Source of the DNA: Marthasterias glacialis
Taxonomy: Eukaryota > Echinodermata > Asteroidea > Forcipulatida > Asteriidae
DNA: 64,000 nt
Assembly (NCBI GenBank): GCA_911728455.2
Contig: OU452228.1
Span: 8,606,129-8,670,128 of the forward strand
Direction of reading: 5' to 3'
A model generated the notes under the pieces. It was not told where the DNA came from and made no database searches. It saw only the letters and a list, made by a program, of their open reading frames with translations. The translations under genes were made by a program, and so were the position numbers. Shown here piece by piece: positions 62,801-64,000 of this stretch (its first letter is position 1; every line of letters starts with the position of its first letter).

Positions 62801-63247
62801 TATATGGGTCGATGTGGCTGGCTGCCGAAGGCACCATTGAATGCATGCAGCTCGAACACGTGTAGCCGCGTCCTTCGCAATTCAGCTTCTCAGCTGCCAG
62901 TAAGGATGATCAGCCTCCCAAATTATTATAATTAATTTTTATTATTAATTAAGCAAGTTTTTTTTCTTTTGTCCCTTGCACAGTGATCAATGAATGCGAG
63001 GATGACGATTCCAAGGAAGGGCTGTGTGGCCCCGATGGTCTGTGTGTCGATCTAGCCAAAGGGTACCAGTGCATCTGTAAGTTTGGTTTCACCGGATCGG
63101 ACTGCAAGACCAACATCAACGACTGCGACCACGACCTGTGCTTGAATAACGGGACATGCGTTGATCTGGTGGGCGAGTACAGGTGCGACTGCACATCTGG
63201 GTTTGCGGGTGTACACTGCCAAGAAGACATTAATGAATGCGAGTCGG
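29375..63247 (+). CDS. SVEP1: Gene 2: SVEP1-like (polydom) secreted multidomain protein (16 exons, 3' end outside window)
   Basis: Sixteen exons join in one frame: 29375-29882, 39532-39755, 40308-40490, 41555-41713, 42641-42829, 44557-44751, 47461-47655, 50272-50526, 52092-52334, 53402-53632, 53887-54179, 54844-55054, 55724-55885, 57540-57701, 61181-61342 and 62984-63247. They encode about 1,211 residues: signal peptide, vWA, EGF-like, GCC2, Sushi x3, HYR x2, Sushi, a polybasic-site region, GCC2 x3, then EGF repeats. This is the N-terminal order of SVEP1, a large extracellular matrix protein that in vertebrates binds integrin alpha9beta1 and acts in lymphatic development. The rest (more EGFs, expected pentraxin) lies to the right. 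The ATG at 29375 is chosen because it has A at -3 and a signal peptide follows at once. SVEP1-like identity is firm; one-to-one orthology is not shown because a related gene lies upstream. Confidence 0.88.
30093..30585. repeat. Eight-copy hairpin array with T-rich spacers
   Basis: The stem TGTTCGGC, loop CAACA and stem GCCGAACA recur, each followed by ACTATTGTTATTGTTCTG and a T-tract. Copies start near 30094, 30164, 30237, 30288, 30363, 30418, 30480 and 30545. The fifth copy has a different loop side (TTCGGCT, TTG, AGCCGAA) that still pairs. Another single copy is at 31820. Confidence 0.92.
30093..31786. mobile_element. TIR element 1 with hairpin array and CRE/ETS-like palindromes
   Basis: It begins AGGTGTTCGGC at about 30094 and ends GCCGAACACC at 31786, so the termini are inverted. 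The left 490 bases are a hairpin array. The interior has diverged modules, each with a double TGACGTCA-type palindrome (30717-30741, 31165-31188) and a CCGGT-loop-ACCGG palindrome (about 30885, 31330, 31475). No protein domain is recognised. Boundaries are inferred from the terminal match alone. Confidence 0.6.
32629..35224. mobile_element. Nested TIR element, 2,596 bp, ATCT target duplication
   Basis: The left end GGGCAATTCCAC and right end GTGGAATTGCCC are exact inverted 12-mers. ATCT lies immediately outside both (32625-32628, 35225-35228). The interior holds eight copies of TAATGTCAGTCAC, a long G-run near 34277, and open frames up to 108 codons without recognisable domains. It is probably a non-autonomous DNA transposon; the superfamily is not assigned. 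Confidence 0.8.
32990..35211 (+). repeat. Dispersed 13-mer TAATGTCAGTCAC, eight copies
   Basis: Exact copies start near 32990, 33154, 33171, 33191, 34818, 34833, 35020 and 35199, all in the same orientation; a variant (TTACGTCAGTCAA) is at about 33209. The last copy abuts the right terminal inverted repeat and, like the one at 35020, is followed by GGTGG. Confidence 0.9.
36365..38232. mobile_element. hAT-like non-autonomous element, about 1.87 kb
   Basis: The left end CAGTGTTGTTGAAGTCAT and right end reversed CAGGGTTGTAGAACTCAT match at 14 of 18 positions. ATTACA lies directly outside each end. Subterminal regions are full of GAGTAC/GTACTC palindromes (36395-36500, 38190-38215). The interior (36780-37240) is rich in TTCCTTAGAAATTTCC-like segments. 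No transposase is recognised. Confidence 0.62.
38510..38690 (+). mobile_element. SINE family B copy
   Basis: A tRNA-like head (TTAGTGGTCTATAGTG, then a B box GGTTCAAATCCC) is followed by AGTAATATGCCTGTG and the CAGTGCTTAACCA tail. Confidence 0.7.
38755..39182. mobile_element. MITE-like element, about 430 bp
   Basis: The ends AAGCCGCGTTCGAATTGGA and, reversed from the right, AAGCTGTGTTTGCATTGGA are inverted. The interior has repeated TTTTACC/GGTAAA motifs. No coding capacity. Confidence 0.6.
39183..39531. other. End of gene 2 intron 1, nothing recognised
   Basis: Short AT-rich segment leading to the acceptor of the second vWA exon. Confidence 0.3.
39532..39755 (+). CDS. SVEP1: Gene 2 exon 2: second half of vWA domain
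   Basis: The acceptor TTTTTTACTGTTAG is followed by IVFLLTDGHSNDGG, the strand-4 and T-D MIDAS loop of vWA, then IIIFTVGLGTGISVAELDAI. The single entry base completes the Lys codon begun 9.65 kb upstream. The donor is GTAAGA, and the exon leaves in phase 1. Confidence 0.92.
39820..40000 (+). repeat. Interspersed repeat family X, copy 1 (internally deleted)
   Basis: It shares TTACATGGTATAAAGATA, CGAAGTGTTATCGTT and GTTGAGCTGGGGCTTTAA with the longer copy at 40565-40935. Confidence 0.6.
40308..40490 (+). CDS. SVEP1: Gene 2 exon 3: EGF-like cysteine-rich module
   Basis: The acceptor ATTTTGTAG and donor GTAAGT bound a phase 1-1 exon. It encodes CNTVCSAGHSCCDAQATCSC and then GSYGCACHPGYRGGG, an EGF-like module with an extra cysteine pair, as found after the vWA domain in SVEP1-type proteins. 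Confidence 0.88.
40565..40935 (+). repeat. Interspersed repeat family X, copy 2
   Basis: A longer copy carrying the central palindrome GTCTCAGTGAGACGAAAA. The same unit lies in inverse orientation at 42893-43240 (TTTTCGTCTCATGAGACG). Termini with TTAAAGCC resemble MITEs common in echinoderm genomes (from memory, not searched). Confidence 0.6.
41555..41713 (+). CDS. SVEP1: Gene 2 exon 4: GCC2/ephrin-receptor-like module
   Basis: The acceptor CTCCCTTTCAG and donor GTAAGA bound a phase 1-1 exon. CPRGTYKPEYGNQPCTSCP and then TCECLPGHEG follow the C-x-x-G-x-Y-x-x-x-x-G-x-x-x-C-x-x-C pattern of GCC2/TNFR-like modules. Confidence 0.9.
41714..42450. other. Intron, nothing recognised
   Basis: No exon or clear repeat. 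A homopurine/homopyrimidine stretch is present near 42160-42220. Confidence 0.3.
42454..42604. mobile_element. Palindromic MITE just upstream of Sushi 1 exon
   Basis: GGCCCTTTTCGAAACCACGG on the left pairs with CGTGGTTTCGAAAAGGCCC on the right. The right end is about 36 bases before the exon at 42641, so the element lies where the branch point would be. Confidence 0.7.
42641..42829 (+). CDS. SVEP1: Gene 2 exon 5: Sushi domain 1
   Basis: The acceptor TTGGACACAG and donor GTGAGT bound a phase 1-1 exon. It encodes a complement-control module with HFGVECHLQC in the centre and GQWSADPLKC at the end. Six cysteines are present rather than the usual four. A small palindromic MITE ends about 36 bases before the exon, close to the branch-point region. 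Confidence 0.9.
42893..43240 (-). repeat. Interspersed repeat family X, copy 3 (inverted)
   Basis: Starts near TTAAAGCCATTATACACT and ends near ATGTGCAAATCTGTGAAC; carries the perfect 22-base palindrome at about 43069-43090. Confidence 0.6.
43241..43849. other. Intron, nothing recognised
   Basis: AT-rich sequence with short unrecognised frames. Confidence 0.3.
43850..44085 (-). repeat. Interspersed repeat family D, copy 1 (inverted)
   Basis: On the minus strand it reads CCTTTGTCCTTATGTTCCA, TTCATTGTATTTCGGCTCAA and GTGAGCCGGG, matching copies at 57.76 and 63.31 kb. Confidence 0.7.
44365..44480 (+). mobile_element. SINE family B fragment
   Basis: Contains GTAGTATGCCTGTG and CACTGAGTGTACACTACTTA, the family B body and tail; the head is decayed. 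It ends about 75 bases before the Sushi 2 exon. Confidence 0.55.
44557..44751 (+). CDS. SVEP1: Gene 2 exon 6: Sushi domain 2
   Basis: The acceptor TTCCACCCAG and donor GTACGT bound a 195-base phase 1-1 exon. It encodes ITCEVLPQPSNGQLTC, VCNLTCSEGYEPDG and GQWSTTDVRC, a clear Sushi/CCP module with six cysteines. Confidence 0.93.
44814..44930. repeat. Palindromic MITE-like element
   Basis: CACAAAACTTTACGCAACTG (44814) and CAGTTGCGTAAAGTTGTGTG (44911) are inverted with one mismatch around a roughly 75-base centre. It abuts the 3' end of the non-LTR element. Confidence 0.75.
45587..45979 (-). pseudogene. Reverse transcriptase fragment (palm) of the non-LTR element
   Basis: Contains NWFASYLENRKQAV, LNHGVPQGSVAGPVIFTMY and the catalytic MTYADDIQLHIS, then KSWTSHNKLQLNDSKTKIL. 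The N-terminal RT motifs are absent because of the deletion at about 45977. Further C-terminal blocks continue in other frames to 44906. Confidence 0.85.
46007..46630 (-). pseudogene. APE-type endonuclease of the non-LTR element
   Basis: Motifs FATWNAKSMKRPGK, DILSITESWLTGD, GGICVILRKGF, LLSVYRPPPS and VLFAGDFNFHMDSD follow the order of LINE APE endonucleases, including the catalytic E in TESW and the DFN. The frame opens at GTG, so the true start is further in or upstream. The expected closing THNKGHTLDLII motif is in another frame at about 45977-46015. Confidence 0.82.
46891..47460. other. Intron upstream of Sushi 3, possibly LINE 5' UTR
   Basis: No coding content is recognised. The 5' limit of the non-LTR element is unclear and may extend into this segment. 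Confidence 0.3.
47461..47655 (+). CDS. SVEP1: Gene 2 exon 7: Sushi domain 3
   Basis: The acceptor CCCCTTCTCCAG and donor GTAAGT bound an exon of 195 bases, equal in length to the previous Sushi exon. It encodes TCPILLAGKNMKIKPRSC, VCSYECGDGFQLRG and ADGQWSN with six cysteines. Confidence 0.93.
47950..48348 (-). mobile_element. SINE family A copy (subtype 2)
   Basis: Body shared with 7665-8035 (GGGCAAACCCCTTCTCT, GGGTTTACAAGGTGC); the decayed tRNA-like head is near 48265-48345, inverted. It directly abuts the palindrome starting at 48350. Confidence 0.65.
48350..48613. mobile_element. 264-bp near-perfect palindrome (foldback MITE)
   Basis: Arms of about 85 bases are inverted: AATTAGCTTTTTGAGGTA and, at the right, TACCTCAAAAAGGCTAATT; inside, ACAGACAAATTGACCCAAAC pairs with GTTTGGGTCAATTTGTCTGT. 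A further inner pair (GTGTCCACCATCT, TGGTGGACAC) extends the fold. Confidence 0.88.
48985..49650. repeat. Possible MITE with inverted ends
   Basis: The left ATTGCGCGACC...ACGTGACCTGTAGTGGG and right CCCACTACAGGTCATGTGACG...GTCGCGCAAT segments are inverted, with spacing differences. It is followed at once by MITE F copy 2. Confidence 0.5.
49662..49792. mobile_element. MITE family F, copy 2
   Basis: The ends GTCCGAATTGG and CCAATCTGGAC are inverted; the interior GCTGTTGCTAAG and CCCATGCTTCAACGCT correspond to copy 1 at 19562-19679. Confidence 0.62.
50272..50526 (+). CDS. SVEP1: Gene 2 exon 8: HYR domain 1
   Basis: The acceptor TTTTACCATCAG and donor GTACTG bound a phase 1-1 exon. It encodes DIEPPEFISCPGDI, TVITYTARDGVG and CTFSITVTG, the hyalin-repeat (HYR) immunoglobulin-like fold. 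HYR modules were first described in sea urchin hyalin. Confidence 0.93.
50833..51630. mobile_element. piggyBac-like non-autonomous element, 798 bp, TTAA target
   Basis: TTAA flanks both ends (50829-50832, 51631-51634). Termini are CCCTTTAGC and GCTAAAGGG, exact inverted 9-mers, with GC-rich subterminal sequence. TTAA duplication with CCC... ends is the piggyBac signature. Internal frames (up to 118 codons) show no transposase. Confidence 0.8.
51701..51910. repeat. 105-bp direct duplication
   Basis: AATAAACATGAACCGCGTGT starts at 51701 and again at 51806, and the two copies are almost identical. The period is a multiple of three, so one frame stays open through both, but there is no splice context or known domain. 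Confidence 0.8.
52092..52334 (+). CDS. SVEP1: Gene 2 exon 9: HYR domain 2
   Basis: The acceptor TTCAACCACAG and donor GTAAGT bound a phase 1-1 exon. DEEPPQVISCPDDVEAE, VWYKATDAAENTVSCEF and TVSVK make a second HYR module in tandem with the first. Confidence 0.93.
52335..53029. other. Intron, nothing recognised
   Basis: No exon or clear repeat found between HYR 2 and the hairpin at 53030. Confidence 0.3.
53030..53151. mobile_element. Palindromic MITE, about 122 bp
   Basis: The left arm TTTTCAACAAGTTGTTTAAA...GAGGCCTGGTTCTCGA pairs with the right arm TCGAGAACCAGGCCTCA...TTTAAACAACTAGTTGAAAA. The arms are about 45 bases around a roughly 30-base centre. Confidence 0.82.
53402..53632 (+). CDS. 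SVEP1: Gene 2 exon 10: Sushi domain 4
   Basis: A strong pyrimidine tract and GATTTAG precede the exon and GTAAAT follows. It encodes YKCPFHPRPRNGALAC, FCRVSCNINFDF and a closing WPDC. The tail before the last cysteine is longer than in Sushi 1-3. Phase 1-1. Confidence 0.9.
53887..54179 (+). CDS. SVEP1: Gene 2 exon 11: SVEP1-type linker domain with polybasic site
   Basis: The acceptor TTCCTTCATAG and donor GTAATT bound the exon; it enters in phase 1 and leaves in phase 0. It encodes an alpha/beta region starting EIRDPSVEAELELNFFTGDC and including QENIGCTLENVEVSCG. Four consecutive arginines (L-E-G-R-R-R-R-Q) follow and satisfy a furin-type R-x-x-R site. The position between Sushi 4 and the GCC2 block matches SVEP1. 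Cleavage is inference. Confidence 0.85.
54640..54775. repeat. Interspersed repeat family E, copy 2
   Basis: GCGCCATTTTGGG, ACAAAATGGCAGACC and AGCCACATGTGATG match the layout of the copy at 17590-17790. It lies just upstream of a coding exon. Confidence 0.5.
54844..55054 (+). CDS. SVEP1: Gene 2 exon 12: linker domain, second half
   Basis: The acceptor CCCATTTCACAG and donor GTAAGT bound the exon, phase 0 in and phase 1 out. It encodes a helical serine/asparagine-rich stretch (SISILDNFMEAMDNIIS) and ends LCELGEVLRNNSC, leading into the first of three GCC2 modules. No independent domain is recognised. Confidence 0.82.
55334..55460. mobile_element. TA-flanked palindromic MITE family G, copy 2 (127 bp)
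   Basis: Arms TCCTGTTGGTAAGTGATGAC...GGAGCCGGAAGT and ACTTCCGGCTCC...GTCATCACTTACGAACAGGA are inverted over nearly 40 bases and flanked by TA. Related termini are at 19751-20091. Confidence 0.8.
55724..55885 (+). CDS. SVEP1: Gene 2 exon 13: GCC2 module 2
   Basis: The acceptor CTTGTAAACAG and donor GTAAAT bound a 162-base phase 1-1 exon. VCPSGTYHDFEGGVCRDC and GYYQDMEGQLDCQQCPQGTS give the GCC2/ephrin-receptor-like pattern. Confidence 0.9.
55915..56215 (-). mobile_element. SINE family A body
   Basis: The body matches the copies at 7.7 and 48.0 kb (AGACCCATTCATATAG, AACCCCTTCTCTTAAC). Its tRNA-like head appears displaced to 56650-56775, so about 435 bases seem to have inserted between them. 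Confidence 0.6.
56650..56775 (-). mobile_element. SINE family A head fragment
   Basis: Inverted head with GTGTCACGACC, CAAACCCACACTCTG and ACACCAGAATTTGACTC. A G homopolymer (about 56553-56571) lies in the intervening DNA. Confidence 0.55.
56935..57270 (-). mobile_element. SINE family B, one full copy and one partial copy in tandem
   Basis: The full copy (56935-57180) has TTAAGCACTGTATACTCAG, an inverted B box GGGATTCAAACCC, CTAGCCTACCGAG and the GCATCTGGGATAAGG tail. The partial copy restarts at once with TTTGCCCATACACCGATG. Confidence 0.75.
57540..57701 (+). CDS. SVEP1: Gene 2 exon 14: GCC2 module 3
   Basis: A long T-tract with TTTTTTAG precedes this second 162-base phase 1-1 exon, and GTAGTG follows. 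It encodes PCPKGTFSSSGLQTCKACP and KGSYQPNTGSTSCRVCPHG. Confidence 0.9.
57755..58165 (+). repeat. Interspersed repeat family D, copy 2
   Basis: CCTGCCTGGAAAC, ACCAGAGCAAAGGT, TGTTCCATGAAGAGGAT, TCATTGTATTTTAGCTCAAT and GAGTGAGCCAGGAAT recur at 63310-63668 and, inverted, at 43850-44085. The family has no recognisable coding content. Confidence 0.78.
58170..58860. other. AT-rich intron segment
   Basis: Low-complexity A/T sequence with many TTAAGAAAAT-type words. No feature is recognised. Confidence 0.35.
58865..59200 (-). repeat. Interspersed repeat family C, copy 2 (inverted)
   Basis: The inverse of 12185-12520, with TCCCTGGCGCTTTACA and GCTTGCAGACACCCCGG. Confidence 0.65.
59225..59600. repeat. 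Tandem palindromic array, about 70-bp unit, five copies
   Basis: Each unit holds CCTAGGATAGTTAAGG and CCTCAACTATCCTAGG, which fold together, separated by linkers with GATGAATGCACCTGTTTTTA. Units begin near 59260 (diverged), 59330, 59401, 59471 and 59540. Confidence 0.88.
59601..61180. other. Intron before GCC2 exon 15, nothing recognised
   Basis: Contains a 131-codon open frame (60079-60474) without a recognisable domain or splice context, and no clear repeat family. Confidence 0.35.
61181..61342 (+). CDS. SVEP1: Gene 2 exon 15: GCC2 module 4
   Basis: The acceptor TACCTTTACAG and donor GTATGT bound the third 162-base phase 1-1 exon. It encodes ECPFGTYSSTGFSPCKPCP and MGTYQPRSTQTLCIECPDG. 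Equal length and phase across exons 13-15 imply exon duplication. Confidence 0.92.
61343..62180. other. Intron, nothing recognised
   Basis: No exon or clear repeat. A TTTG tetranucleotide run is present near 62020. Confidence 0.3.
62185..62310 (-). mobile_element. SINE family A head fragment
   Basis: Contains GTCCCATCTGAAGGACAAAG, GTGTCTTGCTTAAG, CCCACACTCTGCTGATCAG and CAGCTCAGTCAAGACACG, the inverted head of family A. Confidence 0.65.
62984..63247 (+). CDS. SVEP1: Gene 2 exon 16: EGF repeats (calcium-binding)
   Basis: The acceptor CCCTTGCACAG and donor GTAAGT bound a phase 1-1 exon. It encodes an EGF beginning INECEDDDSKEGLCG, a full EGF INDCDHDLCLNNGTCVDLVG, and the opening I-N-E-C of a third. 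The N-D/E-C starts are calcium-binding type. The third module must continue in an exon beyond the window. Confidence 0.93.
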
Positions 63248-63309
63248 GTAAGTCCTATATTTTTACTTAACCAGTTGGCGCCGAGTGACGTGTGTATACG
63301 AGCCAACTT

Positions 63310-63668
63310 TTCCCCCTGCCTGGAAACAAAAGCCGAATAGTTACGGTTTTATGTAAAATCGTAATACCGGAGCAAAGGTTGCCCGAATATTTTACTGCTG
63401 AGTACGCACACGCCGTTTAACGTGTCGTTTTACCCACACAAAGACCCAAAAAGGTCTTCAATATTTTGGTTTCCGGCTGTTGAGGTGGTTTTTGTTTAGT
63501 CTCGATTCCAGACCTTTGTCTATTTGTTCCAAGAAGAGGATAACGAGGCATCGAGTTGCTTCCACCATTGTTTATTCATTGTATTTCGGTTCAATGGAGG
63601 CAAGTCAGAGTGAGCCGGGAATCGAGCCATGGTTCCAGGTTTAGTACCATTCCTATGCCGTAGCTGTT
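63310..63668 (+). repeat. Interspersed repeat family D, copy 3
   Basis: Same orientation as the copy at 57755, with CCTGCCTGGAAAC, CGGAGCAAAGGT, TTGTTCCAAGAAGAGGAT and GAGTGAGCCGGGAAT. Confidence 0.78.
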
Positions 63669-63679
63669 TTATGCTTACA

Positions 63680-63870
63680 TCGATTGTGATAAGTGCTGTA
63701 TACTCAGTTCTTTCTGAGTCCTGTCAGAAAAACCCTACCAGCTACTCAGATGGAACTCAAACTTTTTTCATCACCAGGTCTTCTCGGTGTTCTAGCAGTT
63801 CATAGATTTGCTCTTGAACTAAGGGATAGAGGTTCACATCCCACTCGTTGTTTGTTTTAAATTGATATCT
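63680..63870 (-). mobile_element. SINE family B, decayed copy
   Basis: Contains GATAAGTGCTGTATACTCAG and a degenerate head. It directly follows repeat D, the same arrangement of adjacent retroposons seen elsewhere in the window. Confidence 0.5.
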
Positions 63871-64000
63871 GTGTCATTTCAATTCTTTCAAGTTTTGTTT
63901 CAGTAACTGATTTATTTTTAAAAGATATCTTGTAAATCATAAGTTGTAATTCATAATTAATTTGCCTTGGTAGAGATCAAACAGGGAAATAAAAATCTTC

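Overview
The window is animal nuclear DNA. It has short coding exons separated by long AT-rich introns with GT/AG boundaries, extracellular multidomain proteins, tRNA-derived SINEs, non-LTR and tyrosine-recombinase retrotransposons and many MITE-like palindromes. The protein types and repeat style suggest a deuterostome marine invertebrate, most likely an echinoderm. That placement is inference and cannot be proved from this sequence alone.

Two host genes are visible, both on the + strand. Gene 1 enters from the left with its 5' part outside the window and ends near 21.4 kb. Its 13 visible exons encode a pentraxin/LamG-like domain, EGF modules, a calcium-binding EGF, a von Willebrand factor C domain, a VWD domain, a C8 domain and a terminal TIL domain (about 774 codons). 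Gene 2 starts at 29,375 with a signal peptide and runs off the right edge. Its 16 visible exons encode a vWA domain, an EGF-like module, a GCC2/ephrin-receptor-like module, three Sushi, two HYR, a fourth Sushi, a distinctive region with a polybasic site, three more GCC2 modules and EGF repeats (about 1,211 codons). This is the N-terminal order of SVEP1 (polydom). In SVEP1 the next domain expected is a pentraxin, which is where gene 1 begins in this window. The simplest reading is two tandem polydom-like genes, with gene 1 ending in a VWC-VWD-C8-TIL tail where vertebrate SVEP1 has a long Sushi array.

The rest is repeats. A Ngaro-like tyrosine-recombinase retrotransposon (1,340-6,433, minus strand) with gag, RT/RNase H and recombinase frames and split direct repeats sits inside the pentraxin-coding part of gene 1, in an intron. 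Between the genes lie a roughly 335-bp satellite carrying nuclear-receptor-type half-sites (23.56-24.56 kb) and a decayed Penelope-like element split by a 1.65-kb TIR element (24.7-28.1 kb). The 9.6-kb first intron of gene 2 holds hairpin arrays, elements rich in CRE-like and ETS-like palindromes, a nested 2.6-kb TIR element flanked by ATCT and carrying eight copies of one 13-mer, and a hAT-like element. Later introns hold a non-LTR retrotransposon with an internal deletion (44.93-46.89 kb, minus), a piggyBac-like TTAA element (50.83-51.63 kb), palindromic MITEs, minisatellites, and repeated copies of two tRNA-headed SINE families.

No bacterial operon, CRISPR locus or functional tRNA or rRNA gene is present. 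All exon limits are read from splice consensus plus phase continuity and have not been checked against transcripts.
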